Notes: generated by a model not told the origin, from the sequence alone. 29,627 nucleotides of DNA from UBA1756 sp045132235 (GCA_045132235.1 JBGURX010000047.1:1-29627), one strand, 5' to 3'. Counted from the stretch's first letter, positions 1-7,413 are shown. Made by a program: numbers and translations.

Positions 1-80
1 CCCATTCCGAACAGAGAAGTTAAAACCGGCCGCGCCGATGGTACTGCCTGAAGAAGGTGGGAGAGTAGGTCGTCGCCCAA
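1..80 (+). rRNA. rrf: 5S ribosomal RNA, 3' part (5' end outside window)
   Basis: The first bases match the conserved middle and 3' part of bacterial 5S rRNA: the segment around CCGAACAGAGAAGTTAA (loop B/helix III), GCGCCGATGGTACTGC and the terminal GGTGGGAGAGTAGGTCGTCGCC. The 5' third lies off the window, so this is the distal end of an rRNA operon reading rightward. The exact mature 3' end is estimated to within a few bases. It is followed immediately by an intrinsic terminator, as expected for the last gene of an rRNA operon. Confidence 0.93.
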
Positions 81-88
81 TACCACAC

Positions 89-121
89 GCCCCCTCCGTG
101 AAAAGAGGGGGCTTTTTTTTT
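89..121 (+). terminator. Intrinsic terminator of the rRNA operon
   Basis: A perfect 8-bp GC-rich stem (GCCCCCTC at 89-96 pairing with GAGGGGGC at 105-112) with an 8-nt loop is followed by a run of nine T (113-121). It lies just after the 5S gene. Confidence 0.93.
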
Positions 122-142
122 GTTTAACCCCGCCGCATCCCT

Positions 143-182
143 CCTTTCATCCTTTCATCCTTTAATCCTTTAATCCTTTAAT
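143..182 (+). repeat. Octanucleotide tandem repeat (CCTTTMAT)x5
   Basis: Five consecutive 8-bp units: CCTTTCAT twice (143-158), then CCTTTAAT three times (159-182). Similar CATCCTTTCATC-type sequence recurs at 222-245 and again at about 14195-14215 between convergent genes. No coding potential is seen. It is probably a low-complexity, slippage-prone intergenic repeat. Confidence 0.8.
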
Positions 183-193
183 CTTTTCCTCAT

Positions 194-280
194 ATACTCA
201 CATCCTAATATCCTCAAATCACCATCATCCTTTCATCTTTTCATCACATACTCGCATACTCACATCCTAATATCCTCAAA
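194..280 (+). repeat. 25-bp direct repeat, two copies 62 bp apart
   Basis: The 25 bases at 194-218 recur exactly at 256-280. Both begin ATACTCACATCC and end ATCCTCAAA. The sequence between them is again the CCTTTCATCTTTTCATC type. The second copy ends just upstream of the -7 element at 288-295, so copy number could affect promoter spacing. Confidence 0.8.
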
Positions 281-287
281 ATTATTG

Positions 288-295
288 TATCTTTG
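288..295 (+). promoter_or_regulatory. Bacteroidota -7 promoter element for the 407 gene
   Basis: TATCTTTG fits the Bacteroidota sigma-ABfr -7 consensus TAnnTTTG. No clear -33 TTG was found at the usual spacing. Transcription would start near 300, leaving a leader of about 105 nt that carries an 18-bp tandem duplication (361-396). Confidence 0.5.
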
Positions 296-360
296 CCGCG
301 TCAACTTTTCAGTCTTTGTCTAACGGACTTCGCAAGGTCTGGGGTGTTGGCGAGAAAAGA

Positions 361-396
361 GTAAAAATAGAAGTCCCCGTAAAAATAGAAGTCCCC
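361..396 (+). repeat. Perfect 18-bp tandem duplication ahead of the 407 start codon
   Basis: The 18-mer GTAAAAATAGAAGTCCCC occurs twice head-to-tail (361-378, 379-396), ending 10 bases before the ATG at 407. It is within the predicted leader. It may be a recent slippage duplication or a paired protein or RNA binding site; nothing in the sequence decides between these. Confidence 0.85.
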
Positions 397-406
397 GATT
401 TCTGAC

Positions 407-1471
407 ATGAGAAGACTCGTTGCATTTTTTATTCTTTGTTTGTCTTTCTTGTTACTCAGTGGACAGGAGATTTTTGGATATTATGAATCTCCTTCTTCCG
501 ATTCCGTTAACTTTCGGTGGCAGAAACTTCCCAGAAATGACACAACGTTTTTGGTCATTAAGCAAGAAAGAAAGTATTCAACAAAATATGTCATTTCATA
601 CAATGACATCAAGGTGTCTCGTGAAAAGGCGAAAAGTACAGATAGCGTGGTGACCTATTACGGCGGAAGTCAATCCATTTCCTTTTTTTCGGATGGGACT
701 TACCAACTGATACGACACAACACGGATATTTACTATCCGGATGTTCCTGTTTTAAGTGAAGGGAAATATATCCGTGTCAAGAATTATGCCTATTATTTGT
801 ACAGTGATCCCTTGGTTCTTCAGCGCATAGAGCTTCAGGGCAGGGAAGAAAAAGGCTCGGCCGATAGCTATCAAATTGAAATCATTGATACGTTTCGTAA
901 CCATCATCCAGCGTATGGGATAGATTGTCTCACGGATTCTCTTTTTAACGGCCCCAATTACTATTATGATATCCGTCTATACTATGATCGTACTGCTATG
1001 TACAATTTTAGACTAGAGAATCCCACGTTTGACTTGCAAAGCATGGAATTTCAAAAACTTAGCTGTGCTGATTTTTATGAAGAGTTCATCAGTTATGGCA
1101 ATCGTATTGAAATACCTAAAAAAATCCCGGTTCCCATCCACAAGATTGCCATCAGAATTATATCGTATGGCGATGAAGTGGGTGGTTTTGAGGAATATTA
1201 CGTTCAAGACACTTCTTCCAATCGTTTTGTCATAGTAATCCCTGCTGAAGCATACGCTAAAATCAATTTTTTGGAGTTTGAAGGTGAAATAGCAGAAATT
1301 ATTGACGACAACACCATCGGGTTCCTGAACCGTACGTGGTATAAAGACAGATATGTCTGTGGGAAGAAACCGCACAAAAGACTGCGGAAAATATGGAAGT
1401 ACAGATACCAGTTGTCCGATCCATACCCCGAAAACCGAATCATGTTAAAAGTTCCTCGCGAACGGCGGTAG
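407..1471 (+). CDS. Exported protein of unknown function
   Basis: I do not recognise the family. The 354-residue product starts with a clear Sec signal peptide (basic MRR, hydrophobic residues about 4-18, then SGQ near residues 18-20, a likely cleavage area), so it is periplasmic or cell-surface. There is no lipobox cysteine. The mature protein is rich in Tyr, Asp and Ile with many alternating beta-strand-like stretches, and it ends in a strongly basic segment (KKPHKRLRKIWKYRYQ, about residues 320-335). The gene is visibly more AT-rich than the rlmH-tcdA block beside it, as is common for fast-evolving surface genes in this phylum. It stands alone, behind its own putative promoter at 288, and is followed by a palindrome at 1483-1519. 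The start is chosen because the signal peptide begins exactly there. Confidence 0.75.
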   Translation: MRRLVAFFILCLSFLLLSGQEIFGYYESPSSDSVNFRWQKLPRNDTTFLVIKQERKYSTKYVISYNDIKVSREKAKSTDSVVTYYGGSQSISFFSDGTYQLIRHNTDIYYPDVPVLSEGKYIRVKNYAYYLYSDPLVLQRIELQGREEKGSADSYQIEIIDTFRNHHPAYGIDCLTDSLFNGPNYYYDIRLYYDRTAMYNFRLENPTFDLQSMEFQKLSCADFYEEFISYGNRIEIPKKIPVPIHKIAIRIISYGDEVGGFEEYYVQDTSSNRFVIVIPAEAYAKINFLEFEGEIAEIIDDNTIGFLNRTWYKDRYVCGKKPHKRLRKIWKYRYQLSDPYPENRIMLKVPRERR

Positions 1472-1482
1472 TCTTTTGATAT

Positions 1483-1519
1483 AATTATACAATATTGCGT
1501 AACGCAGATTTGTATAATT
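1483..1519. promoter_or_regulatory. 37-nt imperfect palindrome at the rlmH promoter
   Basis: A symmetric element centred on A1501: arms AATTATACAA (1483-1492) and TTGTATAATT (1510-1519) pair perfectly, and an inner TGCGT (1496-1500) pairs with ACGCA (1502-1506). Three mismatched bases per side separate inner and outer arms. Its right edge overlaps the -33 TTG (1518-1520) of the rlmH promoter. No T-run follows, so an operator is more likely than an intrinsic terminator; it could also be a 3' hairpin of the upstream gene. Confidence 0.55.
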
Positions 1520-1547
1520 GATTTTCTGAAAATTAGTTGTAACTTTG
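1518..1547 (+). promoter_or_regulatory. rlmH promoter (-33 TTG / -7 TAACTTTG)
   Basis: TTG at 1518-1520 and TAACTTTG at 1540-1547 are separated by 19 bp, matching the Bacteroidota sigma-ABfr consensus TTG-N19-21-TAnnTTTG. The -7 element ends only 4 bases before the GTG start at 1552, implying a leaderless or nearly leaderless transcript. Confidence 0.75.
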
Positions 1548-1551
1548 TCGC

Positions 1552-2019
1552 GTGAAAGCTAAACTCATCTATATCGGAAAAGAAGACTCCGCGGAACTGA
1601 CCGCCGCAGTCGCTGCGTACGTCGGCAAAATCAAGTTTTACCTTCCTTTTGAAATGGAAGCCATCCCTTATTTGAAAAATAAGGTGAGCCAAGAGGAACA
1701 GAAAAAGCTTGAAGGTCAGTTGTTTCTCAAGAAAATCGACCCTGCCGATCATGTTGTCCTGTTGGACGAACATGGCGTAGAAATGACCTCCGTGCAGTTC
1801 TCGCAATTTATGCAACAGCAGATGCTTCGGGGTACCAAACGGCTGGTGTATCTCATCGGCGGTGCCTACGGATTCTCCGAAGAGGTTTACAAACGCGGCA
1901 ACTCCAAACTTTCCCTCTCCCGCATGACCTTCCCGCACGTGCTTACCCGCCTTATCTTCGCCGAACAGCTTTATCGCGCCATGACCATCCTTAAAGGCGA
2001 ACCCTACCATCACGAATAA
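1552..2019 (+). CDS. rlmH: 23S rRNA (pseudouridine(1915)-N(3))-methyltransferase RlmH
   Basis: A SPOUT-family enzyme that uses S-adenosylmethionine to methylate N3 of pseudouridine 1915 in helix 69 of 23S rRNA. The 155-residue length is the family norm. The trefoil-knot SAM-binding region is visible as VVLLDEHG followed by LVYLIGGAYGF, then the C-terminal LSRMTFPH...LIFAEQLYRA...G.PYHHE signature. The GTG start is kept because MKAKLIYIGK matches the usual N-terminus of the family; no in-frame Met lies nearby that preserves the first strand. It has its own strong promoter directly upstream and is separated from the next gene by 93 bp holding another promoter, so it is probably monocistronic. 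Confidence 0.96.
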   Translation: MKAKLIYIGKEDSAELTAAVAAYVGKIKFYLPFEMEAIPYLKNKVSQEEQKKLEGQLFLKKIDPADHVVLLDEHGVEMTSVQFSQFMQQQMLRGTKRLVYLIGGAYGFSEEVYKRGNSKLSLSRMTFPHVLTRLIFAEQLYRAMTILKGEPYHHE

Positions 2020-2078
2020 TTCCCCTTTTCCTTTCATCAAAAAATTTCATTTTTTATCATAGTCTGAAAAAAATGCCG

Positions 2079-2086
2079 TAATTTTG
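2079..2086 (+). promoter_or_regulatory. -7 promoter element for the nfu-ychF-rpoN-tcdA block
   Basis: TAATTTTG matches TAnnTTTG, 26 bases before the ATG at 2113. No convincing -33 TTG. It heads a run of five genes with gaps of 12 nt or less, so it probably drives the whole block. Confidence 0.6.
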
Positions 2087-2112
2087 CAGACTTAATTCTA
2101 AAATATACAATT

Positions 2113-2370
2113 ATGGAAAATCAAGACAAAGCCGCTATGGAACAGAAAGTTATCGCCGTTATCAACCAGCTCCGTCCCTACCTGCAGGGCGATGGTGGCG
2201 ACATCGAATTCATCGAACTGACCGATGATTTGGTGGTGAAAGTGAAACTTCAGGGTGCTTGCGGCTCCTGCCCTCATGCCAAACTGACCCTCAAACAGGG
2301 CGTGGAAGCTACGCTGAAAAAATATGTTCCCGAAATCAAATCCGTGGAAGACATTGTTTTAGGTTTCTAA
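2113..2370 (+). CDS. NifU C-terminal domain (Nfu-type) Fe-S scaffold/carrier
   Basis: A stand-alone NifU C-terminal domain of 85 residues. Such Nfu-type proteins bind and hand on iron-sulfur clusters through a CxxC pair, usually by bridging a [4Fe-4S] cluster across a dimer. The pair is present at Cys50 and Cys53 within ACGSCPHAK, preceded by the typical LRPYLQGDGGDIEFIEL. The fused N-terminal domain seen in E. coli NfuA is absent, which is normal for this phylum. The stop is 10 nt before ychF, so the two are probably co-transcribed. A cytosolic role in cluster delivery is inferred; specific client proteins cannot be named. Confidence 0.9.
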   Translation: MENQDKAAMEQKVIAVINQLRPYLQGDGGDIEFIELTDDLVVKVKLQGACGSCPHAKLTLKQGVEATLKKYVPEIKSVEDIVLGF

Positions 2371-2380
2371 ATTCTGACGT

Positions 2381-3475
2381 ATGAGTTTGAAATGTGGCAT
2401 CATCGGCCTTACCAACTCGGGTAAGACCACTATGTTCAACTGCATCTCCAATACCAAGGCCGCCATTACCGATTTCGCCTACAGTACCAACAAGTCGAAT
2501 ATCGGTGTGTGCAACGTGCCCGACGACCGTTTGGCCAACATCAATACGTTCATCGCTGCCGACAAGCTAATCTATGCTACGGTGGATGTGGTGGATGTGC
2601 CTGGCCTGGCCAAAGGCGCCAGTCAGGGCGAAGGTATCGGCAACAGCTTCCTCGCCGACGTGCGCCAGTGCGACGCGCTCATCCATGTGCTGCGCTGCTT
2701 CTACAACGAAAACCTCCCCCATGTGGAAGGCTCTATCGACCCGGTACGCGACATCGAAATCGTGGAGTTTGAGCTGCAGGTCAAGGACTTGGAACAAATC
2801 GACCGTAAGATCCAGAAGGTGGAAAAAGCCGCCAAGGTGGGCGACAAGACTGCCAAGCACGACCTCGACGTGCTGATGAAATACAAACATCACCTCGAGA
2901 ATTTCCAGAATGTGCGCACCCTCGAAACCACCGAAGACGAAAAGGCAGTGGTGGCCGACATGATGCTCCTGACCGACAAGCCGGTGCTGTTCGTCTGCAA
3001 TGTCAACGACAATGCCCTCGAAAACAACCACTACGTGGACGCTGTCCGCGAGGCGCTGAAGGACCAGGACTGCGAGATTCTTGTCATTGCGGGCAAACTG
3101 GAGTCGGAGATTGCCGAGCTGGACGATGAAGCCGACAGAATGGCTTTCCTCGAGGATGTGGGTCTGACAGAACCGGGTGTGAACAAGGTGATTCGCGCCG
3201 CCTACCGTTTGCTCAACCTCATCTCGTTCTTCACCGTCGGCGGCAAAGAGAACCGCGCATGGACCATCCGCAAGGGCATGACCGCCCCGCAGGCCGCCGG
3301 TGTCATCCACAGTGACCTTGAACGCGGCTTCATCCGCGCAGAGGTCATCAAATACAACGACCTTGTGGCCCTCGGCTCCGAGCTTAAATGCAAGGAGGCC
3401 GGCAAACTTTCCGTGGAAGGCAAAAACTACGTGGTGGAGGATGGCGACATCCTGCACATCCGTTTCAACGTGTAA
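2381..3475 (+). CDS. ychF: Redox-regulated P-loop NTPase YchF (OLA1 family)
   Basis: A 364-residue TRAFAC-class NTPase of the Obg-HflX superfamily with ATP rather than GTP preference; it associates with ribosomes and is linked to oxidative-stress responses. The P-loop is GLTNSGKTT (about residues 9-17, where many relatives read GLPNVGKST), switch II is DVPGLAKGASQGEGIGN, and the position of the usual NKxD guanine motif is VCNVND, consistent with altered base specificity. The middle carries the helical coiled insert (about residues 120-200), and the C-terminus is a TGS domain ending in VEDGDILHIRFNV. It lies 12 nt before rpoN. Length and ends agree with the family. Confidence 0.96.
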   Translation: MSLKCGIIGLTNSGKTTMFNCISNTKAAITDFAYSTNKSNIGVCNVPDDRLANINTFIAADKLIYATVDVVDVPGLAKGASQGEGIGNSFLADVRQCDALIHVLRCFYNENLPHVEGSIDPVRDIEIVEFELQVKDLEQIDRKIQKVEKAAKVGDKTAKHDLDVLMKYKHHLENFQNVRTLETTEDEKAVVADMMLLTDKPVLFVCNVNDNALENNHYVDAVREALKDQDCEILVIAGKLESEIAELDDEADRMAFLEDVGLTEPGVNKVIRAAYRLLNLISFFTVGGKENRAWTIRKGMTAPQAAGVIHSDLERGFIRAEVIKYNDLVALGSELKCKEAGKLSVEGKNYVVEDGDILHIRFNV

Positions 3476-3487
3476 CCCCCATACCAC

Positions 3488-4978
3488 ATGGCCATCGGCA
3501 TCGCACAAGTACAGCAGCAGAAACTGGGCCAGCACCTGACCCAGCGCCAGATGCTGCTCATGCATCTCATCAACATTTCCAAAGAGGAATTGGACGAAGA
3601 GATTGCCAAGGCTGTGGAAACCAATCCCGCCCTTGAGATTGTTCCCGAAGAGGAGAGCGAAGAGGCGGCGCAGCGCGATGGCGAGACAGAGGAATGGGAC
3701 AGCGAACCGAAAGAGGTCTCTTACGAAGAGGCTATGAGCCTTGGGGCCAACACCCATGACAACGATGCTTACGACACCAATCCCGACGATTGGGAGCCGG
3801 GTGGGTATGACACTTCGCGATACGACAGTGGCGATTTTCCGTACGAAAAACCTATCGTGGCCACCACCTCATTTCGTGAAGAACTTGAGCAACAACTCGG
3901 TACGCTGGAACTGTCGGATACCGACCGCCGTATTGCGGAGTTTATCATCGGCTCGTTGACCGATCAGGGTTATTTTGAGGATGATGAGGAATCGAAAAAC
4001 AGCGCCCGTTCCATCGCCAACCAGCTCCTGATACAGGAAAATCTTCGGGTGACTCGGGAGGATGTTCTCCGCGTGCTCACCCAGTATGTGCAGACGCTTG
4101 AGCCTACCGGCATCGGGGCGCGCAACCTGCAAGAGTGTCTGCTCCTGCAGGTGGATGCACTGCTGCATCAGCAGAAAACACCCCAACTGCTGCTGGCCCG
4201 CAACATCCTCACCCATCATTTCGAGAATTTCAGCAAACGGCGTTTCGACCTGATTGCCAAGCGCGAGAAGGTCTCCGCCGAACAGGTGCAGGCAGCTGTC
4301 TCCATCATCGCACGGCTGAACTACTATCCGGGCGGCGGCAGCGAGACGGTCAACTACGTCATTCCCGACTTCATCGTCACGGTGGAGGGCGACAACGTCA
4401 GCTTTACCCTCGCCCGCCAGTACCGAGCCCGCCTTCGTGTCAACAGCGAATACGAGAAACTGCTGTCACAGTCGCGGATGCAACGCGACCCCGCTGCCGC
4501 CAAGTTCTACCGCGAGACCATCGACCGAGCCCGCCTCTTTATCGACACCCTTACCGATCGCGAGCTCACCATGACGCTCGTGATGAACGAGATTGTCAAC
4601 CAGCAGAAAGCCTATTTCCTGACAGGTGACCCCAAACAGCTTAAACCAATGGTGCTCAGAAATATAGCCGATAAGGTGAAGATGGATGTGGCCACCATTT
4701 CGCGCGTTACGGCGCAGCGGTACGCACAGACTCCCTACGGCACCATCCCGTTGCGAAGCCTTTTCTCGGAGGCGGTCAACGAGGAGGATGCCTCCGCCAA
4801 CGCCATCAAACAAGCCCTGAAGGAGATTGTGGAAAGCGAAGACAAACGGGCTCCCTATACCGACGAGAAACTGGTGCAGCTGTTGCAGGAAAAAGGCTAC
4901 AGCATTTCCCGACGCACGGTCACCAAGTACCGTGAAAAGTTGGGCATTCTTTCCACTTCCAAACGCAAAGAGCGATGA
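3488..4978 (+). CDS. rpoN: RNA polymerase sigma-54 factor
   Basis: Sigma-54 directs RNA polymerase to -24/-12 promoters and needs an AAA+ enhancer-binding activator to open DNA. Region I (QQQKLGQHLTQRQMLLMHLI, about residues 8-27) is the glutamine- and leucine-rich activator-contact segment. An acidic region II (about 50-125) follows, then the core-binding domain, and the RpoN box is seen as SRRTVTKYRE (about residues 474-483) in the final DNA-binding domain. At 496 residues it is full length. The stop overlaps the tcdA start by four bases (ATGA), so the two are translationally coupled. No sigma-54 activator gene is in the window, and no convincing TGGCAC-N5-TTGC promoter was found ahead of any gene here. 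Confidence 0.97.
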   Translation: MAIGIAQVQQQKLGQHLTQRQMLLMHLINISKEELDEEIAKAVETNPALEIVPEEESEEAAQRDGETEEWDSEPKEVSYEEAMSLGANTHDNDAYDTNPDDWEPGGYDTSRYDSGDFPYEKPIVATTSFREELEQQLGTLELSDTDRRIAEFIIGSLTDQGYFEDDEESKNSARSIANQLLIQENLRVTREDVLRVLTQYVQTLEPTGIGARNLQECLLLQVDALLHQQKTPQLLLARNILTHHFENFSKRRFDLIAKREKVSAEQVQAAVSIIARLNYYPGGGSETVNYVIPDFIVTVEGDNVSFTLARQYRARLRVNSEYEKLLSQSRMQRDPAAAKFYRETIDRARLFIDTLTDRELTMTLVMNEIVNQQKAYFLTGDPKQLKPMVLRNIADKVKMDVATISRVTAQRYAQTPYGTIPLRSLFSEAVNEEDASANAIKQALKEIVESEDKRAPYTDEKLVQLLQEKGYSISRRTVTKYREKLGILSTSKRKER

Positions 4979-5742
4979 GCAACGATAGCCATCCCACGCC
5001 GCAGTGGCAGCAAAGAACGGAGTTGCTGTTGGATAGCGATTGTCTGGAACGATTCCGTCATTCGCATGTGCTGGTGGTCGGACTGGGTGGGGTAGGAGCG
5101 TTCGCCGCCGAGAGTCTGTGCCGTGCCGGCATCGGTGAGCTCACGCTGGTGGATGCCGACGTGGTGGAGGAGAGCAACATCAACCGCCAGCTGCTGGCGC
5201 TCACCACCACGGTGGGGAGGCCCAAGGTAGAGGTCATGGCGGAGCGACTTTTACAGATCAATCCTTCTGTTAAATTGCATTGCCTTCACGAGTTCTTGCG
5301 TGACGAGCGCACCGTTGAGGTCCTGCAGGCCGCCGATTACGACTATGTGGTGGATGCCATCGACTCGGTGTCGCCCAAGGTTTTCCTGCTGTATCATGCT
5401 GTGCAGCGCGGGCTGAAGGTGGTGTCGGCGATGGGCGCGGGCGGCAAGATGGACCCCATGCAGGTGCGGGTGGCCGACATCGCCAAGACCTACCAGTGCG
5501 GACTGGCGCACACGGTGCGCAAGCGGCTGCACAAAATGGGTGTGCGCCACGGTATTACCGCTGTTTTCTCGCCGGAGCTTGTGCGCGAGGGGGCGGTCCG
5601 TATCGAGGCATCTCCCGAAACCAACAAACTGTCAACGGTGGGCACCATCTCGTACATGCCCGCCATCTTCGGCCATTTCGCCGCCGCTGTGGTAATCCGC
5701 GATTTGGCCGGCGTGACGGAGAAACCGATTGTTGCTGAATGA
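4975..5742 (+). CDS. tcdA: tRNA threonylcarbamoyladenosine dehydratase TcdA (CsdL)
   Basis: An E1-like ThiF/MoeB-fold enzyme that uses ATP to cyclise t6A37 of ANN-decoding tRNAs to ct6A. The nucleotide-binding glycine motif is VVGLGGVGAFAAESL (G36-G41 core), followed by LVDADVVEESNINRQ, the ATP-binding signature of the family, and a DAIDSV segment. Length (255) suits TcdA and is shorter than ubiquitin-like E1 enzymes; no sulfur-carrier protein or rhodanese gene is adjacent, which argues against a ThiF or MoeB role. It overlaps rpoN by four bases and lies 12 nt before the methyltransferase gene. Confidence 0.92.
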   Translation: MSNDSHPTPQWQQRTELLLDSDCLERFRHSHVLVVGLGGVGAFAAESLCRAGIGELTLVDADVVEESNINRQLLALTTTVGRPKVEVMAERLLQINPSVKLHCLHEFLRDERTVEVLQAADYDYVVDAIDSVSPKVFLLYHAVQRGLKVVSAMGAGGKMDPMQVRVADIAKTYQCGLAHTVRKRLHKMGVRHGITAVFSPELVREGAVRIEASPETNKLSTVGTISYMPAIFGHFAAAVVIRDLAGVTEKPIVAE

Positions 5743-5754
5743 ATGTGAAATAGT

Positions 5755-6696
5755 ATGCCAGCCGCCAAAGCCCCCCTTAACCGAACGCTTACGGTAACCG
5801 AACAGGAAAAGCCCCTGTTGCGGGAAAGTGTTGTGGATGGGAATTATCTGCAAGAAAATCAGTCTATTATAGATAAAATTATCCATGCTGACTGGCTTCA
5901 AATCATGGATGCGGTACCCGATGCTGTCGCCGATCTCATCATCATAGATCCCCCTTATAATCTTACCAAAAACTTCCATGGCATGACGTTTTCTGCGCGC
6001 TCCCAACGCGATTATGAAGCGTATTTGCGCTCGTGGTTTCCTGCCGTCTGTCGGAAACTCAAGCCCAATGGAAGCCTATATCTTTGCGGTGATTGGAAAT
6101 GTACTTCTGCTTTGCAACAGGTTATGGAAGAAGAGGTTACAATACTCAATCGCATTACGTGGCAGCGTGAAAAGGGCCGGGGAGCGAAGAGCAATTGGAA
6201 AAATGCAATGGAGGATATATGGTTTGGGGTGAAAAATCCCAAGGATTATTATTTCAACGTGGATGCGGTGAAACTGAAACGCCGGGTGGTGGCGCCCTAC
6301 AAGGTGGAGGGAAAGCCCAAAGACTGGGAGGAGACGGCGGATGGCAATTTCAGAATTACCTATCCTTCCAACTTTTGGGACGATATCAGCATCCCGTTTT
6401 GGTCGATGCCGGAAAATACCGACCACCCGACGCAGAAGCCTGAAAAACTGTATGCCAAGCTCATTCTGGCCTCTTCACGGGAGGGCGATGTGATTTTGGA
6501 CCCTTTCATGGGCAGCGGTACCGCTCCCGTGGTGGCCAAAAAGTTGGGCAGGCATTTTATCGGGGTGGAAATCAATGAGGAATATTGCTTGTGGGCGGCC
6601 AAACGCTTGTTGATGGCCGAGCAGGATGCCGCCATTCAAGGTTATTCTGACGGCGTTTTCTGGGAGCGCAATTCATTTACCCAGCAGAAGCGATAG
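5755..6696 (+). CDS. Site-specific DNA methyltransferase (beta-class, DpnA-like), apparently solitary
   Basis: An amino-methyltransferase that modifies adenine N6 or cytosine N4 within a DNA sequence using SAM. The catalytic motif IV is DPPYNL (Asp65-Tyr68), and the SAM motif I DPFMGSGT (from Asp249) comes after it near the C-terminus, the beta-class order also found in DpnA, CcrM and YhdJ. HPTQKPEKL just before motif I is also typical. The region between (about residues 115-225) should hold target recognition; the target cannot be read from sequence. No restriction endonuclease or specificity gene is in the window; the neighbours are housekeeping genes, with 12 nt to tcdA, so a regulatory or epigenetic role is possible. 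Its TAG stop is formed by the left edge of a palindromic repeat (6694-6712). Confidence 0.88.
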   Translation: MPAAKAPLNRTLTVTEQEKPLLRESVVDGNYLQENQSIIDKIIHADWLQIMDAVPDAVADLIIIDPPYNLTKNFHGMTFSARSQRDYEAYLRSWFPAVCRKLKPNGSLYLCGDWKCTSALQQVMEEEVTILNRITWQREKGRGAKSNWKNAMEDIWFGVKNPKDYYFNVDAVKLKRRVVAPYKVEGKPKDWEETADGNFRITYPSNFWDDISIPFWSMPENTDHPTQKPEKLYAKLILASSREGDVILDPFMGSGTAPVVAKKLGRHFIGVEINEEYCLWAAKRLLMAEQDAAIQGYSDGVFWERNSFTQQKR

Positions 6697-6712
6697 AGAC
6701 GCGATTTATCGC
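6694..6712. repeat. Truncated copy of the GAGACGCGAT-WATCGCGTCTC-type palindromic repeat
   Basis: TAGAGACGCGATTTATCGC closely matches the left two thirds of the palindrome at 12014-12039; the right arm here has decayed to ATATCTG. It sits in the 31-bp gap between the convergent methyltransferase and lolD-like genes and supplies the TAG stop codon of the former. The core GCGAT-TT-ATCGC can still form a hairpin. Confidence 0.7.
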
Positions 6713-6727
6713 ATATCTGTTGGAAAT

Positions 6728-7378
6728 CTATAATATCTTTCCGTCCTTCATCTCGATGGTTTTGTCGGCCAGTCGGGCCAGTTCGGTGTTGTGAGTCACC
6801 ACTACGAAGGTCTGGCCGAACTCGTCGCGCAGGTCGAGGAACAGCTGGTGCAGCTGGCGGGCGTTGGCGGTGTCGAGGTTGCCCGACGGCTCGTCGGCGA
6901 GCACCAGCTTGGGGTTGTTGGCGAGGGCGCGGGCCACGGCCACGCGTTGTTGCTCGCCGCCCGACAGCTGCGACGGCTTGTGGGTGAGACGTTCGCCCAG
7001 TTTCAAGAACTCCAGCAGCTCTGTGGCGCGCTTGAAGGCATCGGCGTGCGACTGTCCCGCGATGAGGGCGGGCAGCGCCACATTCTCCACCGCTGTAAAC
7101 TCGGGCAGCAGGTGGTGAAACTGGAAGATGAAGCCGATATTCTGATTGCGGTACTGCGCTAACTTTTTGTCCGACAGGGTGTACAGGTCGGTATTGTCGA
7201 TGAGTACGGTGCCTTTTGTGGGCTTGTCGAGGGTGCCAATGATGTGGAGCAGGGTGGATTTCCCCGCGCCCGATGCTCCGACAATGGAGATGACGGATCG
7301 GTCGGCAATCTCAAGGTTGATGCCTTTCAGCACCTTCAGGTCGCCGTAGTTCTTTTCAAGGCCGTTGATTTGAATCAT
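6728..7378 (-). CDS. lolD: ABC transporter ATP-binding protein, LolD-like
   Basis: The ATPase subunit of a MacB/LolCDE-type (type VII) exporter, which mechanically drives lipoprotein release or peptide export from the inner membrane rather than importing a solute. In order: Walker A GASGAGKST (residues 34-42), Q-loop FQFHHLLPEFTAVEN (LPEF after the Gln is typical of LolD/FtsE relatives), signature LSGGEQQRVAVARAL, Walker B LVLADEPSGNLD and the H-loop VVVTHN. The ATG at 7378 is chosen over an upstream TTG because MIQINGLEKNYG matches the family and the upstream TTG overlaps the promoter. Length is 216 residues, normal. No permease (LolC/LolE) lies next to it, so assignment to Lol rather than MacB or a paralogue is inference. 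Confidence 0.82.
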   Translation of the reverse strand: MIQINGLEKNYGDLKVLKGINLEIADRSVISIVGASGAGKSTLLHIIGTLDKPTKGTVLIDNTDLYTLSDKKLAQYRNQNIGFIFQFHHLLPEFTAVENVALPALIAGQSHADAFKRATELLEFLKLGERLTHKPSQLSGGEQQRVAVARALANNPKLVLADEPSGNLDTANARQLHQLFLDLRDEFGQTFVVVTHNTELARLADKTIEMKDGKIL

Positions 7379-7405
7379 CTTGATAAGGGTATGAAGTTGA
7401 AGGTG

Positions 7406-7413
7406 CAAAGATA
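7406..7413 (-). promoter_or_regulatory. -7 promoter element of the lolD-like gene
   Basis: On the minus strand this reads TATCTTTG, matching TAnnTTTG, and ends 27 bases before the ATG at 7378. No clear -33 TTG. A C12 homopolymer (7447-7458) lies about 35 bp further upstream. Confidence 0.65.

Noticed and set aside
2567..3757. 396-codon minus-strand frame over ychF and the start of rpoN
   Set aside because: It overlaps two certain genes in antisense, has no domain and reflects codon bias.
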